DNA of 64,000 nt, from assembly GCF_003217325.1 (NCBI RefSeq), contig NZ_QJTI01000014.1:1-64000 (forward strand). Direction: 5' to 3'. The position numbers were made by a program, and so were the translations under genes. The notes beneath the pieces were generated by a model, which saw nothing but the letters and a program-made list of their open reading frames with translations, had not been told where the DNA came from and made no database searches. Every line of letters starts with the position of its first letter. Position 1 is the stretch's first letter. This DNA comes from Rhodopseudomonas faecalis. Its GTDB lineage: Bacteria; Pseudomonadota; Alphaproteobacteria; Rhizobiales; Xanthobacteraceae. Of this stretch, positions 50,710-59,766 are shown one piece after another.

Positions 50710-51975
50710 CTACACAGTCAGCCGCTGGCTATCGTGTCCGGCGATGGTGACCGCAACCACCGAGCCGACCACGCCACCTTCGATCGCCACCGGCAAAAAA
50801 TGTTCGGTGCGGCCTTGGGTGACGCTTTCAATCAGCACCTGGCGGGGCTGGCCGATCTCGGCGGCAAACCGCCGCTGCAATGCCGCCTCGCCCACCGCGC
50901 GCAGCCGCTTGGCGCGTTCCTTGATCACGCCGCCATCGAGCTGCGGCATGTTGGCCGCCGGCGTGCCGGGCCGCGGCGAATAGGGAAACACATGCAGCAG
51001 GCTGAGCCCGCAATCCTCGACCAGATCGAGCGAACCGGCAAAGGCCTGCTCACTCTCGGTCGGAAAGCCGGCGATCAGATCGGCGCCGAGCGCGATCTCC
51101 GGCCGCAGCCGCCGCAACTGCTCGCACAGCGCGATTGCATCCGTGCGGCGATGGCGGCGCTTCATGCGCTTCAAGATCAGATCATCGCCCGATTGCAGCG
51201 ACAAATGCAGATGCGGCATCAGCCGCTCGTCATTGGCGATCACATCGAGCAGATCGTGATCGACCTCGATGGAATCGATCGACGACAGCCGCAGCCGCTT
51301 CAAGTCGGTGACTTCGCGCAATATCTGCCGCACCAGGCCGCCGAGCGCCGGCGCGCCGGCAAGATCAGCGCCGTAGCTGGTGAGATCGACCCCAGTCAGC
51401 ACGATCTCGCCATGGCCGCGCGCCACCAGCGTGCGTACCTGATCGATCACCGCCGCGGGCGGCAGCGAGCGCGACGGGCCGCGGCCATAAGGAATGATGC
51501 AGAAGGTGCAGCGGTGATCGCAGCCATTTTGCACCGGCACGAATACCCGCGGCAGATCGCGCGCGACCCGCTCAAGCGGCATCGGCGCCATGGCGCGCAC
51601 CGCCATGATATCGCCGACCGCGATCTTTTTCGCGGCGTCATCGCCGGAAGATTCATCGAGCGTCTGCTGCAGCGCCTGCCAGGCCGCGCCGCTCAGCTTG
51701 TCATGATTGCCGAGCACGCGGTCGACTTCCGCCATCGCGGCGAACATCTCGGTCTCGACCTGGGCGGCACAGCCAGTGACCACGATGCGCGCCTGCGGCC
51801 GCTCGCGTTTCAACCGGCGAATCGATTGCCGGACCTGCGCCACCGCTTCCCTGGTGACCGCGCAGGAATTGACCACGATGGTATCGCGGCAGCCGGCCTG
51901 CTCCGCTTCGCGGCGAATAAGCTCAGCTTCAAAGGCGTTCAGTCGGCAGCCGAATGTGACGACCTCGACGGCCAT
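50710..51975 (-). CDS. mtaB: tRNA (N6-L-threonylcarbamoyladenosine-37-C2)-methylthiotransferase
   Basis: A 421-residue radical-SAM methylthiotransferase. The N-terminal UPF0004 domain has Cys in TFGCRLN, VNSCAVT and VTGCAAQ. The radical-SAM motif is CDHRCTFCIIPYGRG. A C-terminal TRAM-like region ends the protein. It converts t6A37 to ms2t6A37 in ANN-decoding tRNAs. The ATG (51973-51975) overlaps the last base of the dapF stop, so the pair is translationally coupled; the frame upstream of it is a dapF shadow. Confidence 0.95.
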   Translation of the reverse strand: MAVEVVTFGCRLNAFEAELIRREAEQAGCRDTIVVNSCAVTREAVAQVRQSIRRLKRERPQARIVVTGCAAQVETEMFAAMAEVDRVLGNHDKLSGAAWQALQQTLDESSGDDAAKKIAVGDIMAVRAMAPMPLERVARDLPRVFVPVQNGCDHRCTFCIIPYGRGPSRSLPPAAVIDQVRTLVARGHGEIVLTGVDLTSYGADLAGAPALGGLVRQILREVTDLKRLRLSSIDSIEVDHDLLDVIANDERLMPHLHLSLQSGDDLILKRMKRRHRRTDAIALCEQLRRLRPEIALGADLIAGFPTESEQAFAGSLDLVEDCGLSLLHVFPYSPRPGTPAANMPQLDGGVIKERAKRLRAVGEAALQRRFAAEIGQPRQVLIESVTQGRTEHFLPVAIEGGVVGSVVAVTIAGHDSQRLTV

Positions 51976-52841
51976 CAGGCCGCGCCGGCCAGCAGCGCCG
52001 GATCGATCGTTCCGGAAAATTCGAAAGTGGCGCTGCCGGTCATCAGCACATGATCGTCGCGCTCGCGCCACTCGATGACCAACTCGCCGCCCGGCAGCGT
52101 GATCTGCACCTTGCGATCGGTGCGCCGCAGCCGCGCCGCGGCGACCGCGGTGGCACAGGCCGCCGAGCCGCACGCCTTGGTCAGCCCGACGCCGCGCTCC
52201 CAGGTCCGGATCACGATATGGCCGCGATCGACGATCTGCGCGAGCGTGATATTGGCGCGCTCCGGGAAGATCGGATGGTTTTCCAACAGCGGCCCGAACC
52301 GGGCGAGGTCATGGGCGTGCACGTCATCGACCCAGAAGATCGCGTGCGGATTGCCCATCGACACCACCGAGGGGGTATGCAGCACCGGCGCGTCGATCGG
52401 CCCGATCTGCAATTCGATGGTGCGGGTATCGGCGAACTCCTCGGCCAGCGGAATGTCCTGCCAGCCGAGCTTGGGCGCGCCCATATCGACGGTAAAAAGT
52501 TCGGGCGCGGTCCCGCGCCAGCAATGCAGCAGGCCGGCCCGGCTTTCAAAGGTCAGCGCGCTCTGCTCGGTGCCGGCAAACACCTGCTGCGCCACGCAGC
52601 GCATGCCATTGCCGCAGGCGCTCGATTCCGAACCATCATTGTTAAAGATGCGGATGAACGCATCGGTGCCGGCCACGCGCGGCGGCTGCAGCACCATCAG
52701 CTGGTCATAAGGCACCTGTTTGGCGATCGCGCGCGCATCGGCCGCGGTCACCGTCACCGGATCGACGCGCAGATCGAGCACGACGATCTCGTTGCCGATG
52801 CCGTTCATTTTGCTGAATTTGCGATTGGCCAGCGTATTCAT
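51975..52841 (-). CDS. dapF: Diaminopimelate epimerase
   Basis: A 288-residue cofactor-independent epimerase converting LL- to meso-diaminopimelate for lysine and peptidoglycan. The two active-site Cys are in [10 protein letters not shown] and [29 protein letters not shown] is the family N-terminus. It is followed directly by mtaB, an arrangement common in Rhizobiales. Confidence 0.97.
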   Translation of the reverse strand: MNTLANRKFSKMNGIGNEIVVLDLRVDPVTVTAADARAIAKQVPYDQLMVLQPPRVAGTDAFIRIFNNDGSESSACGNGMRCVAQQVFAGTEQSALTFESRAGLLHCWRGTAPELFTVDMGAPKLGWQDIPLAEEFADTRTIELQIGPIDAPVLHTPSVVSMGNPHAIFWVDDVHAHDLARFGPLLENHPIFPERANITLAQIVDRGHIVIRTWERGVGLTKACGSAACATAVAAARLRRTDRKVQITLPGGELVIEWRERDDHVLMTGSATFEFSGTIDPALLAGAA

Positions 52842-53020
52842 GTCACCATCCTGCCGCGCTTATATGGCGAATGACGGCGGATTGGCCAGTGGGGCGAATC
52901 CGCAGCCGCAACGCGGCGCCAGCGCGTCCGGCAGGCGACGATGCTGCGGCTGCGTGTTAGCATGAGGATGATGAGCCGGTGGGGCCGGGGTTGCGCAGGC
53001 TCAGGGGCTTTGGAGAGACA

Positions 53021-53929
53021 ATGACGAAGGGTTTTTATGTTTTTGGCCGCGCGATGCTGGCGGCAGCGGCCTCCGCCGGCCTGACCGCCGCCCTGACCGC
53101 CGCCCTGGCGCTGGGCGCCGCGGGCGCGAATGCCCAGACGCCGGCCGCTGCACCGGCCGCCGCGCAGCCCGCCCAGCCGGACGCGAAATCGGACGGCAAG
53201 ACCGAGGCAAAGCCGGATGCGAAACCCGAGCTGAAGACGGACGCCGCCAAAACCGCCGAGCCCACGGCCAAGCTATCGCCGGGCGAGCCGGGCAAGGCCG
53301 CCGCCGAGACGCCGGCCGCCAAGACGGCGACTGAACCGGCCAAGCCTGCCGATCCGGCCAACCCGGCCGCGGCTCAGCCGGCGGCGCAGCCGCCTGCGGC
53401 CGCCGAAGCCCCTGTGCCGGCGCCGGCACAATCAGTCACCCCGCCGCCCGCGGCCAAGGTGCAGAGCGCGGACCCGTTCGGCGAGGAAGTGACACTGGCC
53501 ACGAAGAATGTGGTGATCCTCAAGGGCAATGCCAGCTGGGACAACGCCTTCGAGAGCCTGGTCGAGTCGCTGAAATCGCTGCAGGCGCTGCTCGACAAGC
53601 AGGGCCTGAAGGCCGCCGGCAACATGATGATCGTCTACACCTCGACCGACGACACCGGCTTCACCTATCAGGCGGAAATCCCGGTCGATCAGGAGCCGAA
53701 GAATCTCACCAAGGCGATGAGCTACGGCAAGTCACCGGAGGGCCGCTCGCTGAAATTCGTCCATCGCGGTTCTTACGACAACATGGACAATACTTATGAG
53801 GCGATCACCAATCACCTCGACGAGAAACGACTGGAAGCCAAAGACACTTTTATTGAAGAATACATCACCGATCCGCTGAAGACCGCCGAGGACAAGCTCG
53901 TCATCAATGTCTATGTCCCGCTCAAATGA
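53021..53929 (+). CDS. Secreted protein with Ala/Pro/Lys-rich linker and GyrI-like domain
   Basis: A 302-residue protein. The signal peptide (about 1-38, ending GANAQ) is followed by a low-complexity linker of about 110 residues rich in Ala, Pro, Lys, Glu and Thr. A C-terminal domain (about 150-302) resembles GyrI-like small-molecule-binding domains: NNVVILKGNASWDNAF-like start, YQAEIPVDQEPKNL, KFVHRGSYDNMDNTYEAI, DKLVINVYVPLK. GGAGA precedes the ATG at 53021. An exported GyrI-like domain is unusual. The ligand is unknown. The next gene, 9 bp on, is also secreted. Confidence 0.78.
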   Translation: MTKGFYVFGRAMLAAAASAGLTAALTAALALGAAGANAQTPAAAPAAAQPAQPDAKSDGKTEAKPDAKPELKTDAAKTAEPTAKLSPGEPGKAAAETPAAKTATEPAKPADPANPAAAQPAAQPPAAAEAPVPAPAQSVTPPPAAKVQSADPFGEEVTLATKNVVILKGNASWDNAFESLVESLKSLQALLDKQGLKAAGNMMIVYTSTDDTGFTYQAEIPVDQEPKNLTKAMSYGKSPEGRSLKFVHRGSYDNMDNTYEAITNHLDEKRLEAKDTFIEEYITDPLKTAEDKLVINVYVPLK

Positions 53930-53938
53930 GGTCGCGAC

Positions 53939-54637
53939 ATGTACCGTCTGCTGTTGACCGCTGCCGCCGCGCTGATGGCGGCGGTGCCGCCTGCTCTCGC
54001 TGAAACGGCGCTGCCTCCGGCGATTTCGGTGGTCGGCGAAGCCTCGATCCAGGTGCCGCCCGATCTTGCCACCATCGACGGCGGCGTCAGCATCGACGCC
54101 AAGACCGCCAAGGAGGCGGCCGCCGCCAATGCCGAGGCCATGACCAAGGTGATGCAGGCGCTGAAAGCCAGCGGCATCAAGGACGAAGACCTGCAAACCT
54201 CGCGGCTGTCGCTGCTGCCGCAATATGCCGCACCCAGCCGCCCGGGCCCGAACAGCCTGACCGGATATCGCGCCAGCAACCGCGTCACCGTGCGGCTGAC
54301 CGACGTCAGCAAGGTGGCGAGCGTGATCGACACCCTGGTCAGCGCCGGCGCCAACGAGATCGGCGGCATCAATTTCACGGTGGCAGCGCCATCGAAACTG
54401 CTCGACCAGGCGCGTGACAAGGCAATGGCCGACGCGCGCCGCAAGGCCGAAATCTATGCCCGCGCGGCCGGCGTTACGCTCGGCGCGCCGCTCTCGATCG
54501 CCGAAGACACGGCGCAAACACCCACTGCCTATCGCCGGATGGCGACCGGCCTCGCCGCCGCTGCGCCGGTGGCGGTGGGAGAAGAAACGCTGTCGGTCAA
54601 TGTCAGCGTGTCCTGGGCGATCAAACAGGCGCAGTAA
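53939..54637 (+). CDS. SIMPL-domain (DUF541) periplasmic protein
   Basis: A 232-residue protein with a signal peptide (MYRLLLTAAAALMAAVPPALA) and a SIMPL/DUF541 domain. Visible features are ISVVGEASIQVPPDLATIDGGVS, SRLSLLPQYA, GYRASNRVTVRLTDVSKVASVIDTLVSAGANEIGGI and AMADARRKAEIYARAAGV. Bacterial members (such as BP26 of Brucella and YggE) form periplasmic oligomers of unclear function linked to oxidative stress. It follows the GyrI-like gene by 9 bp, a probable two-gene operon. Confidence 0.93.
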   Translation: MYRLLLTAAAALMAAVPPALAETALPPAISVVGEASIQVPPDLATIDGGVSIDAKTAKEAAAANAEAMTKVMQALKASGIKDEDLQTSRLSLLPQYAAPSRPGPNSLTGYRASNRVTVRLTDVSKVASVIDTLVSAGANEIGGINFTVAAPSKLLDQARDKAMADARRKAEIYARAAGVTLGAPLSIAEDTAQTPTAYRRMATGLAAAAPVAVGEETLSVNVSVSWAIKQAQ

Positions 54638-54838
54638 CCCCGTTGCGGGTCCGCACCGATGCGATTCTGAGCGTCGCAGTATCGCAATCAAAACCGTCGT
54701 CTGAGCAGTCGGGCGCGACGCTCACCACAGCGGGCGCGCCGCAGCCTCGCGGAATTCCGTCCTACGGTACCGGGCAGGCCGTGACGGCGCGAGATATTGG
54801 CCATTGTGACGTTTTCCGCCGGCATCCTGAAACCGTTT

Positions 54839-54856
54839 TGTCATACAAAATTGACA
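54839..54856. promoter_or_regulatory. PpsR/CrtJ-type binding site 1
   Basis: TGTC-N10-GACA (TGT-N12-ACA), the consensus of the photosynthesis-gene regulator PpsR, is matched at all eight defined positions. The TTGACA within it could be part of a promoter. Confidence 0.8.
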
Positions 54857-54864
54857 TTGCGAGT

Positions 54865-54882
54865 TGTCATGCGCGATTGACA
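54865..54882. promoter_or_regulatory. PpsR/CrtJ-type binding site 2
   Basis: A second exact TGTC-N10-GACA, 26 bp after the first. PpsR usually binds two such sites cooperatively and represses pigment and antenna genes under oxygen. Confidence 0.8.
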
Positions 54883-54906
54883 AAAACGAGAACAGGATTA
54901 GGTTTG

Positions 54907-54926
54907 GCATCACTTGATTGTGATGC
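54907..54926. promoter_or_regulatory. Perfect inverted repeat near the puc start region
   Basis: GCATCAC, six bases, GTGATGC. It overlaps TTGAT-N4-ATGCA, a partial match to the FNR/FixK box TTGAT-N4-ATCAA. The regulator is not identified. It lies 25 bp after PpsR site 2. Confidence 0.5.
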
Positions 54927-55121
54927 AGTCCTGCAGACTGCGCTACGTCGAGCTTGGATTGAAGCGATCACCGCTGCGACTGGCATCGCACGGTCGAAGG
55001 CGCGGTGGTCCACCTAATACGGTTGTTGCGTCAGCCGTGCGGTTTGATTCAGCAGCTGCCTAAAAAACCCAACGTGCGGGTCCAGCACGGAACTATCCTA
55101 GGTTTCTGAGGAGACTAAGTG

Positions 55122-55277
55122 ATGGCAGACGATCCGAACAAGGTCTGGCCGACTGGCCTGACGATTGCGGAGTCCGAAGAGCTCCACAAGCATGTGATCG
55201 ATGGCACCCGCGTTTTCGGCGCGGTCGCGATCTTCGCTCACTTCCTGGCGTTCGTTTACACGCCCTGGCTGAAATAA
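55122..55277 (+). CDS. pucB: Light-harvesting LH2 beta polypeptide
   Basis: A 51-residue antenna polypeptide: polar N-terminus ([29 protein letters not shown]), one membrane helix ([16 protein letters not shown]) with the bacteriochlorophyll-binding His40, and C-terminal TPWLK. GAGGAGA precedes the ATG. It pairs with pucA, 25 bp downstream, to form the LH2 ring subunit in the intracytoplasmic membrane. It is too short to appear in many gene calls. Confidence 0.96.
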   Translation: MADDPNKVWPTGLTIAESEELHKHVIDGTRVFGAVAIFAHFLAFVYTPWLK

Positions 55278-55302
55278 TCGATCGCACTGAGGAGTTGAGA
55301 TC

Positions 55303-55509
55303 ATGAATCAAGGTCGTATCTGGACCGTTGTGAATCCGGGCGTGGGCCTGCCGCTGTTCCTGGGCAGCGTCGCCGTCATCGCGATTCTCGTTCACGCCGC
55401 CGTGCTGAACAACACCACCTGGTTCCCGAAGTACTGGAACGGCGGCGGCGCCACCGCTGCTGCTCCGGTTGCGGCGCCCGCGGCGCCCGCTGCTCCGGCC
55501 AAGAAGTAA
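55303..55509 (+). CDS. pucA: Light-harvesting LH2 alpha polypeptide
   Basis: A 68-residue protein starting [21 protein letters not shown], with the B850-ligand His31 in the membrane helix. Residues Tyr44-Trp45 (FPKYWNGG) are the hydrogen-bonding pair of B800-850 complexes; low-light B820 or LH4 types differ at these positions. The C-terminal tail is an Ala/Pro repeat ending APAKK. A B850-type spectrum is inferred. No pucC or other photosynthesis gene is adjacent, so this is one of the dispersed puc pairs typical of R. palustris. Confidence 0.96.
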   Translation: MNQGRIWTVVNPGVGLPLFLGSVAVIAILVHAAVLNNTTWFPKYWNGGGATAAAPVAAPAAPAAPAKK

Positions 55510-55529
55510 GCTTTTTAGCTGACCGTCAG

Positions 55530-55563
55530 ACCCCCGGAAGCCACGCGGCTTTCGGGGGTTTTT
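55530..55563 (+). terminator. Rho-independent terminator after pucBA
   Basis: A 13-bp stem (ACCCCCGGAAGCC with GGCTTTCGGGGGT, one G-T wobble), 4-nt loop, then TTTT. It isolates pucBA from ffh. Confidence 0.93.
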
Positions 55564-55780
55564 CGTTGTGGGGCGGATCTTGTCGGGGATGGCGTGCATA
55601 TCCTTGACTCCAGCCGCGGCGGCGCGCTAAGCGTGGCTGCTTCTCTCGAAAAGAGTTTCTTTTCGACCCGCCGACTGGTCCTGGAGGCCAGAGGTCAACG
55701 CCCGACAGCGCTGTGCGCCCTCGGGCGCAATCGTGTTTGTGCATGGTCCTTTCGCTAGGACCGCTGGGTGGATTGAGCCG

Positions 55781-57316
55781 ATGTTCGACAATCTGTCGGA
55801 AAAGCTTGGTGGCATTCTCGATCGACTGACCGGGCGCGGTGCGCTCAGTGAGGCCGACGTCGATGCGGCGATGCGTGAAATCCGCCGCGCGCTGCTGGAA
55901 GCCGACGTCGCACTGGAAGTGGTGCGCAGCTTCACCGAGCGGGTGCGCGAGCAGGCGGTCGGCGCCACCGTGGTCAAGTCGGTCAAGCCCGGCCAGATGG
56001 TGGTCAAGATCGTCCATGACGAGCTGGTCGCCACGCTCGGCTCCGACGTTCAGGCGCTCGATCTCAACACCGTACCGCCGGTGCCGATCATGATGGTCGG
56101 TCTGCAGGGCTCCGGTAAAACCACCACCACCGCCAAGCTGGCGCGCCGCCTGACCGAGCGCGACAAGCGCAAGGTGCTGATGGCCTCGCTCGACGTCTAT
56201 CGCCCGGCGGCGATGGAGCAGCTCGCGGTGCTCGGCCGCGATCTTGGCATCGACACGCTGCCGATCGTTGCCGGCCAGCAGCCCGCGCAGATTGCCCGCC
56301 GCGCCATCGAAGCCGCCAAGCTCGGCGGCTATGACGTGGTGATGCTCGATACCGCCGGTCGCACCACGCTCGACGAAGCGATGATGACCGAAGCGGCCGA
56401 GATCAAGGCGGTCGCCAATCCGCACGAAGTGCTGCTGGTCGCCGACAGTCTGACCGGCCAGGACGCCGTCAATCTGGCGCGCGCCTTCGACACCCAGGTC
56501 GGTCTGACCGGCATCGCGCTGACCCGTATCGACGGCGATGGCCGCGGCGGTGCGGCGCTGTCGATGCGCGCGGTCACCGGCAAGCCGATCAAGCTGATGG
56601 GCACCGGCGAAAAGACCGACGCGCTGGAAGATTTCCATCCGAGCCGCATCGCCGGCCGCATTCTCGGCATGGGCGACGTGGTGTCGCTGGTCGAAAAGGC
56701 CGCCGCCACGCTCGACGCCGAAAAGGCCGCGGCCGTCGCCGAGAAGATGCGCAAGGGCAAGTTCGACTTGGTCGATATGCGCGATCAGCTGCTGCAGATG
56801 TCCAAGATGGGCGGCATCGGCGGGCTGATGGGGCTGATGCCCGGCATCGCCAAGATGAAGAACCAGATTGCCGCCGCCGGCATCGACGACAAGATCCTCA
56901 ATCGCCAGATCGCGATCATCGATTCGATGACCCGCGAGGAGCGCAAGAACCCGGACATTCTCAAGGCCAGCCGCAAGAAGCGCATCGCCGCCGGCTGCGG
57001 CCTCAAGGTCGAGGACGTCAACAAGCTGCTCAAGATGCATCGCAACATGGCCGACATGATGAAGGCCGTGGGCCGCGGCAAGGGCGGGCCGATGGCCGGC
57101 CTCGCCAAGGCGATGGGTTTTGGCGGCGGTCTGCCGTCCGCTGAAGAAATCAAAGCCATGCAGGAAAAGGTGCAGGGCGGCGAACTTCCCGAACTGCCGA
57201 AGGAACTGCCGTCCAGCCTGCGCGGCGGCCTGCCCAACATCCCCGGCCTCACCGGGATGAGCGGCAAGCCGACGCTGCCCGGCCTCGGCGGCTTCCCGTT
57301 CGGGAAGAAGAAATGA
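55781..57316 (+). CDS. ffh: Signal recognition particle protein Ffh (SRP54)
   Basis: A 511-residue GTPase. The N domain starts MFDNLSEKLGGILDRLTGRG. G-domain motifs are GLQGSGKTTTTAKLA, DVYRPAAMEQL, DTAGRTTLDEAMM and TRIDGDGRGG. The Met-rich M domain (from about 325: LLQMSKMGGIGGLMGLMPGI...) ends GLGGFPFGKKK and binds 4.5S RNA and signal sequences. It partners FtsY. The start at 55781 is used; the longer frame has non-conserved residues. Confidence 0.98.
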   Translation: MFDNLSEKLGGILDRLTGRGALSEADVDAAMREIRRALLEADVALEVVRSFTERVREQAVGATVVKSVKPGQMVVKIVHDELVATLGSDVQALDLNTVPPVPIMMVGLQGSGKTTTTAKLARRLTERDKRKVLMASLDVYRPAAMEQLAVLGRDLGIDTLPIVAGQQPAQIARRAIEAAKLGGYDVVMLDTAGRTTLDEAMMTEAAEIKAVANPHEVLLVADSLTGQDAVNLARAFDTQVGLTGIALTRIDGDGRGGAALSMRAVTGKPIKLMGTGEKTDALEDFHPSRIAGRILGMGDVVSLVEKAAATLDAEKAAAVAEKMRKGKFDLVDMRDQLLQMSKMGGIGGLMGLMPGIAKMKNQIAAAGIDDKILNRQIAIIDSMTREERKNPDILKASRKKRIAAGCGLKVEDVNKLLKMHRNMADMMKAVGRGKGGPMAGLAKAMGFGGGLPSAEEIKAMQEKVQGGELPELPKELPSSLRGGLPNIPGLTGMSGKPTLPGLGGFPFGKKK

Positions 57317-57386
57317 GCCGTCGCGTCCTGACGAGCTGACCAATCACCGAAATAGCAAACTCAACGACCTCACTTAGGAGATATTG

Positions 57387-57710
57387 ATGTCCGTCGTTAT
57401 CCGCCTCGCCCGTGCCGGCACCAAGAAGCGCCCGTTCTATCATGTGGTGGTTGCCGACTCGCGCTTCCCCCGCGACGGCCGCTTCATCGAGCGTCTCGGC
57501 TACTTCAATCCGCTGCTGCCGAAGGACAACGAAGCCCGCCTCAAGCTCGACCTCGACAAGGTCAAGGATTGGGTCGCCAAGGGTGCGCAGCCCTCGGACC
57601 GCGTCGCCCGTTTCCTCGACGCCGCCGGCATCAAGAAGCGCGAAGCCCGCAACAACCCGGTCAAGGCCGTGCCGCGCAAGGAGCGCAAGGCCGCCGAAGC
57701 CGGCAAGTAA
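57387..57710 (+). CDS. rpsP: 30S ribosomal protein S16
   Basis: A 107-residue protein, [26 protein letters not shown] onward, with [19 protein letters not shown], the S16 core, and a basic C-terminal extension usual in Alphaproteobacteria. AGGAG precedes the ATG. It starts the conserved rpsP-rimM-trmD-rplS group. Confidence 0.98.
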   Translation: MSVVIRLARAGTKKRPFYHVVVADSRFPRDGRFIERLGYFNPLLPKDNEARLKLDLDKVKDWVAKGAQPSDRVARFLDAAGIKKREARNNPVKAVPRKERKAAEAGK

Positions 57711-57719
57711 GCCGCTCGG

Positions 57720-58367
57720 TTGGCGCCGGTGAACGCAGGCAAATCGGCCAATGACGGCCCGGCCACCCCCTCGTCCCAACCGGACGAAGGTCAGCGCCGT
57801 GCCGATCCGCCGAATGTGGCCAGCGCACCGGCCAAGGCGGCCGATAAGCGGGTCTGCATCGCCAGAATCGGCGCGCCGCATGGCGTGCGCGGCGCGGTCA
57901 AGCTGTGGCCGTTCACCGAGGACCCGCTCGCGATCCTCGATTACGGTCCGCTGACCAGCAAGGACGGCCATCGCCGTTTTGTGGTCGAGACCGCGCGCGA
58001 AGCCAAAGGCCATCTGGTGGCGACGCTTGAGGGCGTTGCCAGCCGCAATGATGCCGAACGGCTCAATGGCGTCGAGCTCTATATCGACCGCGATCAGCTG
58101 CCGGGCACCGACGCCGACGAATACTACCACGCCGACCTGATCGGCCTCGCCGCGGAAACCACCGCCGGCGAGGCGCTCGGCCGGGTGATCGCGGTCCATA
58201 ATTTTGGCGCCGGCGACATTTTGGAAATCGCGCCGCCGTCCGGGCCGACGCTGCTGCTGCCGTTCAGCAATGCGGTGGTGCCGACCGTCGATATCGCGGG
58301 CGGCCGGCTTTTGATCGAGCCGCCCGGCGAGATCGAGGGCGATACGCCCGACCATCCCGAGGCCTGA
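57720..58367 (+). CDS. rimM: 16S rRNA processing protein RimM
   Basis: A protein of up to 215 residues. The RimM N-domain ([25 protein letters not shown]) is followed by a PRC-barrel ([13 protein letters not shown]...GDILEI) and a C-terminal acidic tail. It assists 30S maturation with S19. The first about 42 residues (Ala/Pro/Asp-rich) are not conserved, and the start is uncertain: TTG at 57720 or GTG at 57729. Confidence 0.92.
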   Translation: MAPVNAGKSANDGPATPSSQPDEGQRRADPPNVASAPAKAADKRVCIARIGAPHGVRGAVKLWPFTEDPLAILDYGPLTSKDGHRRFVVETAREAKGHLVATLEGVASRNDAERLNGVELYIDRDQLPGTDADEYYHADLIGLAAETTAGEALGRVIAVHNFGAGDILEIAPPSGPTLLLPFSNAVVPTVDIAGGRLLIEPPGEIEGDTPDHPEA

Positions 58368-58381
58368 GCCTCCACCACAGC

Positions 58382-58468
58382 CGTCCTGCCCGGGCTTGTG
58401 CCGGGCATTCGGGTTTGTGTACCTCGCAACGAACAAGCCCTTACATGGCCGGACAACCGGCCATGACG
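58382..58468 (-). repeat. Diverged family A repeat within rimM-trmD (87 bp)
   Basis: On the minus strand: CGTC; hairpin I (ATGGCCGG, TTGT, CCGGCCAT); hairpin II with different bases (GGGCTTGT with ACAAACCC); hairpin III (TGCCCGG, TGCCGGGC-like core, loop ACAAG); GACG. The sequence has changed but the three-hairpin layout is kept. Confidence 0.75.
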
Positions 58469-58487
58469 ATTTGCAGGTTTGGCCCTG

Positions 58488-59216
58488 ATGACCTGGCGCG
58501 CCACCGTCCTCACGCTGTTTCCCGACATGTTCCCCGGGCCGCTCGGCTTCAGCCTCGCCGGCCGCGGGCTGGCGACCGGGCTATGGAGCCTGGAAGCGCG
58601 CGACATTCGCGACGCCGCCACCGACCGCCACCGCAGCGTTGACGACACCCCGGCCGGCGGCGGCCCGGGCATGGTGCTGCGCGCCGACGTGCTGGCCCGG
58701 GCGATCGACGCGGTGCCGGACCTTGAGGGACGGCCGCGGCTGGTGATGAGCCCGCGCGGCCGGCCGCTGACCCAGGCGAGGGTTGCGGAACTGGCGGCCG
58801 GGCCGGGTCCGCTGATCGTGTGCGGCCGTTTTGAGGGCATCGACCAGCGCGTGATCGACGCCAGACAGCTCGAAGAGGTCTCGATCGGCGATTATGTGCT
58901 GTCGGGCGGCGAAATCGCCGCGCTGACGCTGATCGACGCCTGCGTCCGGCTGCTGCCCGGGGTGATGGGCAAGCTGGAATCCTCGACCGACGAGAGCTTT
59001 TCGGCCGGCCTCCTCGAATACCCGCAATATACCCGTCCGCAGCTGTTTGAGGGCTTGCCGATCCCGGAAATCCTGCTGTCGGGCGACCATGCCAAGGTCG
59101 CGGCCTGGCGCCGCGCCGAGGCGGAACAGCTCACCCAAACCCGGCGTCCGGACCTGCTGGCGGCATCGCGACACCCCGTTTGCCAAAAACCGCCAAAAAA
59201 CGCGACGGATGGGTGA
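58488..59216 (+). CDS. trmD: tRNA (guanine-N1)-methyltransferase
   Basis: A 242-residue SPOUT methyltransferase that makes m1G37 and prevents frameshifting. [56 protein letters not shown] and the knotted SAM-binding [13 protein letters not shown] are intact. The ATG at 58488 follows a diverged family A repeat that fills the rimM-trmD gap; a TTG at 58479 is in frame but less likely. Confidence 0.97.
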   Translation: MTWRATVLTLFPDMFPGPLGFSLAGRGLATGLWSLEARDIRDAATDRHRSVDDTPAGGGPGMVLRADVLARAIDAVPDLEGRPRLVMSPRGRPLTQARVAELAAGPGPLIVCGRFEGIDQRVIDARQLEEVSIGDYVLSGGEIAALTLIDACVRLLPGVMGKLESSTDESFSAGLLEYPQYTRPQLFEGLPIPEILLSGDHAKVAAWRRAEAEQLTQTRRPDLLAASRHPVCQKPPKNATDG

Positions 59217-59330
59217 CAACGGTTTTCCGATGCCTTATAGGAGCCCCAAATCCGCGAACAGGCAGGATAACTGGATACTCGCGCAGCCTTATGCCGGGAT
59301 GGCCGGGCGCGCTGCCGATGGAGAATTGCA

Positions 59331-59714
59331 ATGAACCTGATTCAGCAGCTCGAGAAAGAGCAATTCGATAAGTTGTCCGCCGGCAAGGACATTCCGGAAT
59401 TCGGACCGGGCGACACCGTGGTCGTCAACGTCAAGGTGGTCGAAGGCGAGCGTTCGCGCGTCCAGGCCTATGAAGGCGTTTGCATCGGCCGTTCCGGCGG
59501 TGGCCTGAACGAGAGCTTCACCGTGCGCAAGATTTCGTACGGCGAGGGCGTTGAGCGCGTGTTCCCGCTGCTGTCGCCGATGATCGACTCGATCAAGGTG
59601 GTGCGCCGCGGCAAGGTGCGTCGCGCCAAGCTGTATTACCTGCGCAATCTGCGCGGCAAGTCGGCCCGCATCGTCGAGAAGAAGCAGGACCGCGCTGCGG
59701 TTGCCGCGAAGTAA
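59331..59714 (+). CDS. rplS: 50S ribosomal protein L19
   Basis: A 127-residue protein with [39 protein letters not shown] and [21 protein letters not shown], complete L19. It binds at the 30S-50S interface. It is the last gene of rpsP-rimM-trmD-rplS, followed by a terminator. Confidence 0.98.
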   Translation: MNLIQQLEKEQFDKLSAGKDIPEFGPGDTVVVNVKVVEGERSRVQAYEGVCIGRSGGGLNESFTVRKISYGEGVERVFPLLSPMIDSIKVVRRGKVRRAKLYYLRNLRGKSARIVEKKQDRAAVAAK

Positions 59715-59740
59715 GTTCGCGCTCCCATCCAATCTGCGGA

Positions 59741-59766
59741 AAAGCGCGGCTCAGCCGCGCTTTTTT
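59741..59766 (+). terminator. Rho-independent terminator after rplS
   Basis: A perfect 11-bp inverted repeat (AAAGCGCGGCT with AGCCGCGCTTT) around one base, followed by TTT. Confidence 0.93.

Larger units (their letters stand above)
54638..55121 (+). promoter_or_regulatory. pucBA upstream region
   Basis: A 484-bp gap that holds the LH2 promoter. Two PpsR-type boxes (54839-54856, 54865-54882) and a perfect inverted repeat (54907-54926) cluster about 200-280 bp before pucB. The long untranslated leader from there to pucB (about 200 nt) holds no gene that I support. Confidence 0.7.

Noticed and set aside
54900-54926. FNR/FixK box upstream of pucBA
   Set aside because: TTGAT-TGTG-ATGCA matches only half of the consensus; kept as an inverted repeat of unknown regulator.
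55565-55780. 4.5S (SRP) RNA gene upstream of ffh
   Set aside because: I searched for the conserved GGAAG/AGCAG asymmetric loop and hairpin and did not find it.
55526-57343. Minus-strand frame across ffh
   Set aside because: Shadow of ffh; no ribosome site or domain.
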